A DNA stretch of 64,000 bases, from positions 1 through 64,000 of the forward strand of contig NZ_RXYB01000004.1 of the NCBI RefSeq assembly GCF_008086615.1, read 5' to 3'. This DNA comes from Acetobacterium tundrae. GTDB taxonomy: Bacteria; Bacillota; Clostridia; Eubacteriales; Eubacteriaceae. The stretch's first letter is position 1. Every line of letters begins with the position of its first letter. Of the stretch, positions 14,202 to 21,504 are shown one piece after another. Below the pieces are notes generated by a model. It was not told where the DNA came from. It worked only from the letters and a program-made list of their open reading frames with translations, and ran no database searches. Made by a program: the position numbers and the translations under genes.

Positions 14202-14792
14202 ATCCAACATCAAGCTATCAACGAAATTTTGATCAAGCTTAAAGAGACGGGGGACTAAACCATTAACGACAGTAACAAAATCCTGCACTGATAGCTTCAG
14301 ATTTCCATTGAAGTATTGGATGAAAAATTCACGTCTCGCTCCAAAATTCATGTAAACATAGGTTTCAAACAATTCATCAGTAATGATAATATTGTTATCG
14401 TCAATGTACTGATGATAGATTTTATAGACATAGGTATTTAATATCTCATAGTTTGAATTTTGTTGCAAAACCTCATAATAGACACGTTTGTTATGTTCGT
14501 TATTTAAAATAATATCGTAATATATTCGTGAGCATACAGCATGTGATAAAATATGATTGGTGAAAATTTCCGGTTTGTTCTGGTACAGAAAAAAATCGAT
14601 GGCATTCAGAAAATCATAATAAATGGATCGAATAATGGTATTCTTTGTTTTAAAATAATAATGCACGGTACTCACTGGTACTTCGCTTTTTTCGGCAATT
14701 TTTTTCATCGTTGTATCTGTAAAACCGTCTTCATAAAAAAGTACTTTGGCGGCTAAAAAAATCTGCTCTTTTTTATCCTGCTGTTTCATCAT
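14148..14792 (-). CDS. TetR-family regulator
   Basis: A 214-residue regulator with the helix-turn-helix FTDTTMKKIAEKSEVPVSTVHYYFKTKN (about residues 20-47) and a long variable helical domain rich in Tyr and Asn. It is transcribed in the same direction as the upstream MFS gene, but a terminator at 15043-15084 and 390 bp separate them, so it probably has its own promoter. It is a candidate for controlling the MFS/methyltransferase intergenic region, where two matched TGATT-N12-AATCA sites occur. That link is only positional. Confidence 0.83.
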   Translation of the reverse strand: MMKQQDKKEQIFLAAKVLFYEDGFTDTTMKKIAEKSEVPVSTVHYYFKTKNTIIRSIYYDFLNAIDFFLYQNKPEIFTNHILSHAVCSRIYYDIILNNEHNKRVYYEVLQQNSNYEILNTYVYKIYHQYIDDNNIIITDELFETYVYMNFGARREFFIQYFNGNLKLSVQDFVTVVNGLVPRLFKLDQNFVDSLMLDSLLIYNSLDFHEFKFLI

Positions 14793-15184
14793 TACTAAAA
14801 CCTAACCCCTCATGTTTTTATTTCTAGGTGCTTTGGAAATGCCACGACTCTCATAATAACATAATCCACCTCTTTGATCAATGTAATTACTTTTACAATA
14901 AAATGATCGAACGCTGAATCCGGATATGAAAATAAATTTATTAAACAGCTAATAATAGTTTTTTATAAGCGGTTTTTAGTTACGCAAAGAAAAAAACTGA
15001 GTGGTCGAAAAAAAGAAGACGGTATTAGGCGTAATGTCCAACAAAAAAGAGACGGGAATTTCAAATTCTCCGGTCTCTTTTTATTATTTATTATACTATT
15101 TATTAAGTGATGGTTAGATTGTTGAGCTTTTTAGGTTTGTTTGGCTTTATTCATAATAATGCCAAGTCATTGTTGATTTTTTGA
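14793..15184. other. 392-bp gap between TetR and MFS genes
   Basis: This AT-rich gap holds the TetR promoter region and one hairpin terminator. No further coding frame is supported. Confidence 0.5.
15043..15084. terminator. Terminator downstream of the MFS gene
   Basis: AAAAAAGAGAC (15043-15053) pairs with GTCTCTTTTT (15073-15082) around an imperfect inner stem, with T-runs on both strands. Confidence 0.7.
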
Positions 15185-16417
15185 CTATTCGACAGCTTCT
15201 TTTTTATCATTGATCATAAACAGGAATATTAAGCCGATGATCGGTGCTGCTGCCAGTGTAAACCAACAGGCACGGAAGGCACCGGTTATATCGACACTCA
15301 TCCCAATAACAATTGGTGCAACGATTGAAGCAAGCTGGAAAACACAATTTTGCACACCCATAACTGATCCTGAAAGACGTTGAGGTGAATATTTCAATAT
15401 TAGAGAATTTAAATGTGCGTTTGGTAAATAAGATACAAATCCAAAGATAAATCCGATAATCATTAAAGCATTAAGATTTGTCTGGAATCCGAACAACAGT
15501 GTAACGATTCCAATCAGGATAAAAACGGCAATCAAGTAGTTTCTAACGCTAAGTTTAAACCACTTGACGATAAACCCTGTTAAAAGAGAGGCTAAGATAC
15601 CTGCTATACTGTAAACTGTCATAATGGAACCAGCCGTCACTTTGTCAAATCCGATGGTTGTAAGATATGAATTTGCCCAAGTTGCTGTACCAAGACTCAA
15701 AAACATAAAGAAAAACCCGGTTAAACTGAGAGCAGTCAAATTTCTGTTTGTAAAGACAGTTCGAATCCCATCTAATAAAGAGGTTCTTTCCCCTGACGGC
15801 AAAGGTTCGGATTTAATGTTTTTCACAAATATAAATACCAAAATAGCAATCACTACGGCAATAAATCCAGTAACGCGGAAAGCGGTTTGCCAATCATATG
15901 TTGTCAACAAATAAACGCCTAATTTATTTGCAATAGTAAGACCAACTGTAGGACCGCATAACAAAATACCAAAGGCAATCCCTCTTTCTGATTGCTCAAA
16001 GTTCTCGGCAATCGTTTTACTACAGCAGGACATAACAACACCAGCGCCCAGACCGGTTATAACTCTGATCACAAATCCGATAGAATATACGGTTACTAGT
16101 GACATGCCGATTGATGCAAGACCAGTAATAAGTACACCCGCAGACAGTACGTATTTAGTACCGACTCTATCCGCCAGTATACCACCCGGGATCTGTGTAA
16201 TTACGTAACCGATAAAGAATGCTGACATAAATGAACCAACGGCAGTATTAGAAATGCCTAGAATAGGAGCAACGGTTGAACCTAACGGTGACCAGATAAA
16301 GCGAGTCATAAAAGTTGCGGCGAACGATGCTAACATGAGTATTAGAATTAGCCATCGCTTTGTTGAATTTGATGTTTCCATAATAATTTCTCCTTTTGCT
16401 GAATTTGATGTTTCCAT
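15185..16417 (-). CDS. MFS transporter, possible organic-anion or aromatic-substrate carrier
   Basis: A 410-residue major facilitator with about 12 transmembrane helices. The loop 2-3 motif GGILADRVGTKYVL and the general look place it near anion:cation symporter-type carriers. It is divergent from the corrinoid-type methyltransferase at 16882, so uptake of a methylated or methoxylated substrate for that enzyme is a reasonable inference. The start region is a tandem duplication: ATG-GAA-ACA-TCA-AAT-TC occurs at 16417 and at 16381, each with its own good ribosome binding site (AGGAGG and AAGGAG), so two protein forms differing by 12 residues may be made. Confidence 0.85.
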   Translation of the reverse strand: METSNSAKGEIIMETSNSTKRWLILILMLASFAATFMTRFIWSPLGSTVAPILGISNTAVGSFMSAFFIGYVITQIPGGILADRVGTKYVLSAGVLITGLASIGMSLVTVYSIGFVIRVITGLGAGVVMSCCSKTIAENFEQSERGIAFGILLCGPTVGLTIANKLGVYLLTTYDWQTAFRVTGFIAVVIAILVFIFVKNIKSEPLPSGERTSLLDGIRTVFTNRNLTALSLTGFFFMFLSLGTATWANSYLTTIGFDKVTAGSIMTVYSIAGILASLLTGFIVKWFKLSVRNYLIAVFILIGIVTLLFGFQTNLNALMIIGFIFGFVSYLPNAHLNSLILKYSPQRLSGSVMGVQNCVFQLASIVAPIVIGMSVDITGAFRACWFTLAAAPIIGLIFLFMINDKKEAVE

Positions 16418-16524
16418 AATATTTCCTCCTCAGTTTAAAATCGATACTTCCGTAAATTATCCTTCCTTTCCAAATTAATCCTTTGCATTATATATATAAA
16501 TTAATTATTTGTCAATACACTAAA

Positions 16525-16548
16525 CTGATTTATATAATATATAATCAG
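16525..16548. promoter_or_regulatory. Dyad site 1 (TGATT-N12-AATCA)
   Basis: CTGATT and AATCAG flank a TA-rich centre. The core TGATT (16526-16530) and AATCA (16543-16547) are 12 bp apart, the same as in site 2. Confidence 0.6.
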
Positions 16549-16588
16549 CTTAAAAGATACAAATATTACCGTAATTAGGCAATAAAAC

Positions 16589-16610
16589 TGATTTTATAGA
16601 ATATAAATCA
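16589..16610. promoter_or_regulatory. Dyad site 2 (TGATT-N12-AATCA)
   Basis: TGATTT and AAATCA with the same 12-bp core spacing as site 1. It lies exactly 63 bp (six helical turns) from site 1 and 10 bp upstream of the methyltransferase -35 box. Confidence 0.6.
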
Positions 16611-16620
16611 AATATTGACA

Positions 16621-16649
16621 TTGACAAAACATGTTCACAGAATTATAAT
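16621..16649 (+). promoter_or_regulatory. Consensus sigma-A promoter of the lone methyltransferase
   Basis: TTGACA (16621-16626), a 17-bp spacer and TATAAT (16644-16649) are all consensus. The start codon at 16882 is about 225 nt beyond the expected start point, leaving a long leader with a possible AAGCGTG/CACGCTT hairpin. Confidence 0.8.
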
Positions 16650-16881
16650 AATCGTAAATATTGTTATTTCACGAGGGTAAGCGTGTACAGTATAAGTTAA
16701 CAATGTAAGCGCACGCTTTGGCATATTATAAAGTAAATAGAGAAATAGACAGATTAAGTGAAGGAGTGCTCTAGTCTAATGTCTACCTTTATGTATATGT
16801 TAAAAAAATACAGCAAAGAGGCAATTACAAAATGCAGATATTTTGGAATTGTCAAAATTAAATTTTAAGGAGAAAATACAA

Positions 16882-17862
16882 ATGTTGACACCAAGACAGA
16901 ATTTATTAGAAACGATTAAAGGCGGGAAACCAGACCGTTTTGTAAAGCAGTATGAAGCTTTCATGCCTCTTACAGGGGCACCTACTCAGGCTCCCAAGCC
17001 ATCAATCGGGGGTGAAATTGTAAATGGATGGGGTGTTACAACCAGATGGCCTGAAGGTCAAATCGGCGCTTTCCCGGTACATGATGATGCGCATATTGTT
17101 TTGAAAGACATTACGGAATGGAAAAATATTGTTCACTGTCCAAATCTTGATTACCCAGATAAAGCATGGGCGGAGATTCAGGCAAAGGCAGCAGCAATTG
17201 ATCGCAATGAAGAATTTGTAACAGCTTTCGTTGCACCAGGTTTATTTGAGCAGGTACATTACCTGATGAGCATGGAAGGAGCACTGATTGCTTTTTATGA
17301 AGAACCGGAAGCGATGCACGAATTGATTGATTTTATTGCTGATTATGAAATCAGACTCGCTGATGTGTTAATCGATAAAATCCATCCAGATGCAATGTTC
17401 CACCATGATGACTGGGGCAGCCAAATATCAACATTTCTGTCACCTAAAATGTTTGCTGAATTTTTTGTAGAACCTTATAAGAGAGTATACAAACATTGGA
17501 AAGAGAACGGCGTAGAACTGATTGTTCACCACAGCGACTCTTTTGCAGCTACGCTGATACCAGCCATGATCGAAATCGGTATTGATATCTGGCAGGGTGT
17601 TATGACAACGAACAATACCCCGGAACTGGTTAAAAAATATGGTGGCCAGATTACATTTATGGGAGATATCAACAGCGGTGTTGTTGACTTTCCGGGATGG
17701 ACAAAAGAAATAATTGATGAACATGTTGAAAGAGCCTGTAAGACAAACGGTAAGCTATACTTTATACCGGGAACAAGTCAGGGTGGTGCTAACAGTTCTT
17801 TTCCTGGTGTTTATGAAGCGACAGATGAAGCCATCGATAGAATGAGTAAGAAAATGTTCTAA
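16882..17862 (+). CDS. UroD-family corrinoid methyltransferase (O-demethylase MT-I type)
   Basis: A 326-residue TIM-barrel protein of the uroporphyrinogen decarboxylase/cobalamin methyltransferase family. It is closely related, with long identical stretches, to the methyltransferase at 54590: both have GGKPDRFVKQYE at the start, FHHDDWGSQ near the middle, IVHHSDS, MGIDIWQGVMTTNN-type and FMGDI segments, and the same end. In acetogens such proteins transfer a methyl group from a substrate, often an aryl methyl ether, to a corrinoid protein. The HSCG zinc motif seen in the third homologue (61239) is replaced by HHSDS. ATG 16882 with AAGGAG upstream is chosen over TTG 16843. No corrinoid protein is adjacent, so it may use the one at 53870. 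Substrate unknown. Confidence 0.82.
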   Translation: MLTPRQNLLETIKGGKPDRFVKQYEAFMPLTGAPTQAPKPSIGGEIVNGWGVTTRWPEGQIGAFPVHDDAHIVLKDITEWKNIVHCPNLDYPDKAWAEIQAKAAAIDRNEEFVTAFVAPGLFEQVHYLMSMEGALIAFYEEPEAMHELIDFIADYEIRLADVLIDKIHPDAMFHHDDWGSQISTFLSPKMFAEFFVEPYKRVYKHWKENGVELIVHHSDSFAATLIPAMIEIGIDIWQGVMTTNNTPELVKKYGGQITFMGDINSGVVDFPGWTKEIIDEHVERACKTNGKLYFIPGTSQGGANSSFPGVYEATDEAIDRMSKKMF

Positions 17863-18020
17863 TTTGACATTAATGATTTAGTAAAATCTGTTTATATAGC
17901 TGGGAGGAATTATAAAAGCAGAATCACGTTGATGGCGCTAGATCGACAAAACCAAGCCTACGATTCACCATCGATTATTTTTGCGGAGAAGTCGTAATTG
18001 ACAAACATCAATACAAAATA
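17863..18020 (+). other. Open stretch following the methyltransferase stop
   Basis: After the TAA at 17860-17862 the same frame stays open to TAA 17995-17997. It includes GGGAGG (17902-17907) and an ATG at 17932 that could encode a 21-residue peptide ending in YDSPSIIFAEKS. The spacing from the ribosome binding site to this ATG is too long, and no known peptide family is matched with confidence. Confidence 0.2.
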
Positions 18021-18024
18021 ATAT

Positions 18025-18040
18025 GGAAAGTTAACTTGAC
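18025..18040. promoter_or_regulatory. Operator-like half-dyad upstream of the XRE gene
   Basis: GGAAAGTTAACTTGAC is an imperfect copy of the palindrome at 18071. It overlaps the -35 box of the XRE promoter. Confidence 0.5.
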
Positions 18041-18064
18041 ATAATGCGCTAATGATGGTATCTT
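18036..18064 (+). promoter_or_regulatory. Promoter of the XRE/membrane-protein unit
   Basis: TTGACA (18036-18041), a 17-bp spacer and TATCTT (18059-18064). Operator-like dyads lie over the -35 box and just after the -10 box. Confidence 0.7.
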
Positions 18065-18070
18065 AGTTAT

Positions 18071-18086
18071 GGAAAGTAAACTTTCC
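18071..18086. promoter_or_regulatory. Perfect palindromic operator downstream of the -10 box
   Basis: GGAAAGT-AA-ACTTTCC has 7-bp perfect arms and sits at the expected transcription start. It is well placed for autorepression by the XRE protein. Confidence 0.7.
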
Positions 18087-18111
18087 GTTATTTTGTTAGT
18101 GAGGTAATGCT

Positions 18112-18318
18112 TTGAAAAACAAGCTGGAAGAAATACGTAGACAACGAGGCATAAAACAGGAAGAACTAGCAACCGCTTTGGAGGTATCGAGGCAAACAAT
18201 TGGCTCTCTTGAAAATGGTAGATATAACCCATCGATCCTATTAGCCTTTAAAATCGCCCTCTTTTTTGATATGACAATTGAAGAAATATTTATTTATGAG
18301 GAGGAAAAACCATGTTAA
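18112..18318 (+). CDS. XRE-family regulator
   Basis: A 68-residue single-domain helix-turn-helix protein. It contains KQEELATALEVSRQTIGSLENGRYNPSILLAFKIALFF, the textbook core of YozG-like regulators, and ends in an acidic tail. The start is TTG at 18112 with GTGAGG upstream; no ATG in frame is better placed. Its last codons overlap the ATG of the membrane-protein gene, so the two are translationally coupled. Two related dyads flank the promoter, giving a clear case for autoregulation. Confidence 0.9.
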   Translation: MKNKLEEIRRQRGIKQEELATALEVSRQTIGSLENGRYNPSILLAFKIALFFDMTIEEIFIYEEEKPC

Positions 18319-18728
18319 AAAAACGATCATTTTATGTTGTTATGCTGATTGTTGGTATGTGTTGCATTGGTGCAAGCTTCTTTTTTAATGATGCTAATGC
18401 GAAGCCCATCGCAGGCAGCTTAATCGGAATCGGCGCTGGTTTTATTGGGATGAGCATTGCAAATCTGATCACGAAGCATATGGAACGTAAAAATCCCACC
18501 CTTGAAAAGCAGTCTCAAATCGATTATAACGATGAACGAAACATCACAATCCGTAATCGAGCAAAGGCTGAAGCTGGGGACATCACGCAGTGGTTAATTA
18601 TGGGTATCGCCTATATTACCATCCTTATATCCGCACCTTTATGGGTCACGCTGGCGGTGGTGATCGTGTTTCTTATTTACCATTTTGCTGGTCTTTATTT
18701 AATAAACAAATATCAAAAAGAAATGTAG
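18312..18728 (+). CDS. Membrane protein paired with the XRE regulator
   Basis: A 138-residue protein with four predicted transmembrane segments arranged as two hairpins: near 8-25, 35-53, 92-110 and 112-129. A charged cytoplasmic loop (HMERKNPTLEKQSQIDYNDERN) separates them. The start overlaps the end of the XRE gene by 7 bp. The YNDERN segment before the second hairpin is common in the DUF-type membrane partners of XRE proteins in Firmicutes. Function is unknown; the recurrent pairing suggests a stress-responsive or signalling module. Confidence 0.75.
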   Translation: MLKKRSFYVVMLIVGMCCIGASFFFNDANAKPIAGSLIGIGAGFIGMSIANLITKHMERKNPTLEKQSQIDYNDERNITIRNRAKAEAGDITQWLIMGIAYITILISAPLWVTLAVVIVFLIYHFAGLYLINKYQKEM

Positions 18729-18796
18729 AATTCGCGCATTGAAGGTCATCAGGTTTGCCAGTCAAGCTCTGTCAGGTATGGTATGTTCGATTAAAG

Positions 18797-18863
18797 CGGA
18801 GGGACAGTTCTGCTGTGCAGATTCCATTCGTTATAACATGAAAGAACCGTCCCTTCATGCTAA
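18797..18863. repeat. REP-like palindromic repeat, copy F
   Basis: GAGGGACAGTTCTGCTGTGC ... ATTCGTTATAACATG ... GAACCGTCCCTTCATGCT. The outer arms have co-varying changes (AGTTCT against AGAACC), consistent with a conserved stem. It lies 69 bp after the membrane-protein stop. Confidence 0.7.
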
Positions 18864-18930
18864 TTTATAAAGCAACAAAATAAAAGAAATAGAGAAACGA
18901 GATGGAATAAAAAAATCGCCTTAATTCTAA

Positions 18931-19098
18931 CTGAGAAAGAGCCAAACGCTTGATAAAGTAGGGGCAGTTATCATCGGCGTTGCCTTAACGAAGGTAAAAT
19001 TCAAAAAAAGGCTAATTATTATCGATATGACAAATATAGTGAGGATAAAGTTATATCAAAATAATAAAGCTTTAAGATTTATTAATAGACAGGGATGA
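18931..19098 (+). pseudogene. Possible gene remnant before the ABC-F leader
   Basis: The 18864-19101 stretch has one protein-like open frame without a usable start: LDKVGAVIIGVALTKVKFKK followed by RLIIIDMTN, ending at TGA 19096-19098. It faintly recalls a ParA-like beta strand, but no P-loop is present. It is probably a decayed fragment. Apart from repeat F and this frame the 600-bp gap holds only the leader described next. Confidence 0.25.
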
Positions 19099-19101
19099 TA
19101 G

Positions 19102-19179
19102 ATGTGTTATTATATAGTATTTTGTAAAAAGACTGGAAATTTTTCGTTATTAAGGATACAATATAAAGGCTTATGGTAG
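19102..19179 (+). CDS. Putative 25-residue regulatory leader peptide of the ABC-F gene
   Basis: ATG 19102 to TAG 19179 encodes MCYYIVFCKKTGNFSLLRIQ and five more residues. Its stop codon overlaps the first bases of a strong terminator hairpin (19178-19214), so ribosome position on this frame would decide which hairpin forms. The geometry is that of antibiotic-responsive attenuators upstream of ABC-F and other ribosome-protection genes. The ribosome binding site (AGGG) is weak. That the peptide is made is inferred from layout alone. Confidence 0.5.
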   Translation: MCYYIVFCKKTGNFSLLRIQYKGLW

Positions 19180-19218
19180 AGGCTCTTTATCAGACACACT
19201 GGTAAAGGCCTTTTCTTT
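19178..19218 (+). terminator. Attenuator terminator in the ABC-F leader
   Basis: AGAGGC-t-CTTTATCAG pairs with CTGGTAAAG-GCCTTTT round an ACACA loop, with one bulge and a few G-U pairs, followed by TTTTCTTT. It lies 110 bp before the ABC-F start, inside the leader, so it must be overcome for expression. ATAAAG at 19163-19168, within the peptide frame, could pair with CTTTAT of the 5' arm as an antiterminator. Confidence 0.65.
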
Positions 19219-19328
19219 ACGCGAAGGCGATGAAGCCCGAAACTAAGCCAGTGAGTCAAAGAAAAATAGGCCGGGCATGTTTGGCGGGAACATAACGATT
19301 AAAAAAACATTGGAGGATCATCTATATA

Positions 19329-20924
19329 ATGATAACAGTATCAGATTTAAGTTTAAATTTTAGTGGAACAAATCTTTTTACCAACGTAAATATAAAATTC
19401 ACACCCGGAAATTGCTATGGGGTTATTGGTGCAAATGGAGCCGGAAAAACAACTTTTTTGCGGATCCTGTCGGGTGAACTAAGCCCATCAACCGGTAATG
19501 TCATTATTCCTGAACAGGAGCGATTGTCCGTTTTAAAACAGGATCACTTTGCTTATGACACTTTCTCCGTGCTGGACACCATTATGATGGGGAATGAACG
19601 ACTTTACAGCATTATGAAAGAAAAAGACGCCTTATATATGAAGGAGGATTTTTCGGATGAAGACGGTATTAAAGCCGGGGAACTCGAAGGGGAGTTTGCC
19701 GAAATGGGTGGCTGGGAAGCAGAATCCGAAGCTTCTCGCCTGATCCAGGGATTGGGTCTGGGTGTGGAGATCCTCGATGCTGAGATGGACACCCTTACCG
19801 GCAACGAAAAGGTAAAGGTTTTGTTAGCCCAGGCCTTGTTTGGCAAACCGGATATCATTCTTCTTGATGAACCGACCAATCATTTGGACATCCAGGCGGT
19901 TGCGTGGCTGGAAGAATTCATCATGGATTATGATGGCACTGTCATCGTGGTTTCCCATGACCGTTATTTTTTAAATAATGTTTGTACTCACATTGTGGAC
20001 ATCGACTTTAACAAAATCAAGGTTTATGTCGGAAATTATGATTTTTGGTATGAATCCAGTCAACTTGTGCAGCGATTGTTGAAAGATCAAAACAAGAAAA
20101 ACGAAGATAAAGCAAAAGAACTGCAAAACTTTATTGCCCGATTCTCGGCGAATAAATCCAAATCCAAGCAGGCCACATCTCGTAAAAAAATGCTGGATAA
20201 ACTGGATATTGGCGACATGCCGTCGTCATCGCGAAAATATCCATGGGTGGGTTTCCAAATTGATCGGGAACCGGGTAAAGAAATTTTAACGGTAGAGCAT
20301 TTATCAAAAACCGTTGATGGCGTTAAGGTCCTTAATGACGTGAGTTTTCGGGTCAATAAAGAGGACAAGATTGCTTTTGTTTCGGATAACGAAATTGCCA
20401 TGACCACTCTTTTTAAAATCCTCACGGAAGAAATGGAACCGGATGAAGGCAGCTTTAAATGGGGCGTCAGTACCACGCAAAGCTATTTCCCCAAAGACAA
20501 TAATGAATACTTTAATGGCTGCACCTTAAATATTTGTGAGTGGCTGCAACAGTATACCGAAGAAATCACCGAAACTTATATCCGGGGATTTTTGGGACGG
20601 ATGCTTTTCTCCGGGGACGATATTTACAAAGAGGTTCAGGTTTTATCCGGGGGAGAAAAGGTGCGGTGCATGCTTTCCAAGATAATGATGTTTGGCTCGA
20701 ACGTGCTGGTTATGGACCAGCCCACCAACCATTTGGATTTGGAATCCATCACGGCGGTAAACAACGGCCTGATCGACTTTAAGGGTATTTTGCTTTTTGC
20801 CAGCCACGACCACCAGTTTATGCAAACGGTGGCGAATCGTATCGTTGAAATCCGAGCAGAAGGTGTTTTAGATCGCTTATCAACTTATGATGAATATATT
20901 GAATATAAAAAAACACTGGCTTAA
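19329..20924 (+). CDS. ABC-F family ATPase with one degenerate ATP site
   Basis: A 531-residue soluble protein with two ABC domains and the usual linker, close in size to YkpA/YbiT. Domain 1 has an intact Walker A (GANGAGKTT from residue 34) and DEPTNHLD (180-187), but its signature is LTGNE (156-160) instead of LSGGE. Domain 2 has an intact LSGGE (439-443), but its Walker A reads SDNEIAMTT (352-360, Met for the catalytic Lys) and its Walker B end is DQPTNHLD (463-470, Gln for the catalytic Glu). Because composite site II uses domain 2 Walker motifs and the domain 1 signature, all lesions fall on one site. ABC-F proteins act on ribosomes; the leader attenuator suggests antibiotic-inducible ribosome protection. 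The GGAGG site is 12 bp before ATG. Confidence 0.88.
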   Translation: MITVSDLSLNFSGTNLFTNVNIKFTPGNCYGVIGANGAGKTTFLRILSGELSPSTGNVIIPEQERLSVLKQDHFAYDTFSVLDTIMMGNERLYSIMKEKDALYMKEDFSDEDGIKAGELEGEFAEMGGWEAESEASRLIQGLGLGVEILDAEMDTLTGNEKVKVLLAQALFGKPDIILLDEPTNHLDIQAVAWLEEFIMDYDGTVIVVSHDRYFLNNVCTHIVDIDFNKIKVYVGNYDFWYESSQLVQRLLKDQNKKNEDKAKELQNFIARFSANKSKSKQATSRKKMLDKLDIGDMPSSSRKYPWVGFQIDREPGKEILTVEHLSKTVDGVKVLNDVSFRVNKEDKIAFVSDNEIAMTTLFKILTEEMEPDEGSFKWGVSTTQSYFPKDNNEYFNGCTLNICEWLQQYTEEITETYIRGFLGRMLFSGDDIYKEVQVLSGGEKVRCMLSKIMMFGSNVLVMDQPTNHLDLESITAVNNGLIDFKGILLFASHDHQFMQTVANRIVEIRAEGVLDRLSTYDEYIEYKKTLA

Positions 20925-20950
20925 GTCAGTTATTAACTGATAGTAACAAA

Positions 20951-20980
20951 AGAAAGCAGTCTAATGGACTGCTTTCTTTA
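20951..20980. terminator. Bidirectional terminator between ABC-F and DUF2769 genes
   Basis: AGAAAGCAGTC (20951-20961) and its complement (20967-20977) with a 5-nt loop; A- and T-rich flanks serve both convergent genes. Confidence 0.8.
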
Positions 20981-21265
20981 TAGCGTTGATTCACCGCCTT
21001 TAACCATACAGAAAAAATCTTTATCGAGGTCATAATCTCGGAATATCGCACAATCTTCACAAAGACAGCCTTTCTTTTCATCAATACATTGGCTTGTTTC
21101 AAAAGCACAAAACATTTTTTCAGCATGCGCTTTTTCTTCGGCATCGCCAATTTTCAAACTCACATTTTTTGGCATTGACTTGATTTTGCAAAAAAAATTG
21201 TAACTTGGACACTTCAGACACCGGCACTTTTTTATATTTTCCTTAGTTTTTGGTACGTTAGACAT
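20978..21265 (-). CDS. DUF2769-like cysteine-rich protein
   Basis: A 95-residue small soluble protein with nine Cys. It contains CRCLKCPSYNFFC near residues 14-26, then FCAFETSQC, CLCEDCAIFRDY and a final FFCMVKGG. The spacing matches DUF2769 proteins of anaerobes, which may bind a metal or iron-sulphur centre. GGAGG precedes the ATG. It stands alone, convergent with the ABC-F gene. No function is established for the family. Confidence 0.72.
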   Translation of the reverse strand: MSNVPKTKENIKKCRCLKCPSYNFFCKIKSMPKNVSLKIGDAEEKAHAEKMFCAFETSQCIDEKKGCLCEDCAIFRDYDLDKDFFCMVKGGESTL

Positions 21266-21504
21266 AAATAGACCTCCTTTTATTTGAATCTGATTAACAA
21301 ATGCGCTATTATATAATTATATATACCCCATTCCGGCATAAATAAAAATAAGTATAAAATACTTCTATCGCTTTCATTAAAGATCATAAAATGCTACAAT
21401 AGCTTATCGGAATCGTTCATCATTATTTTTTTCGCATGGATAAGAGTAAAAGCATGTTACGCATTTTTTCAAAAATAGAACTTTCTTCAGGGAGGAACTT
21501 AAAA

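Noticed and set aside
16650-16881. Cobalamin riboswitch in the long leader of the methyltransferase gene
   Set aside because: None of the conserved B12-box strings were found, only one simple hairpin.
17860-17997. Stop-codon readthrough (pyrrolysine-type) of the methyltransferase at 16882
   Set aside because: The stop is TAA, not the TAG used for pyrrolysine; this is a UroD-family and not an MttB/MtmB protein; and the close paralogue at 54590 ends at the equivalent residue.
20540-20782. 80-codon plus-strand frame within the ABC-F gene
   Set aside because: A shadow of the ABC-F coding sequence in another frame.
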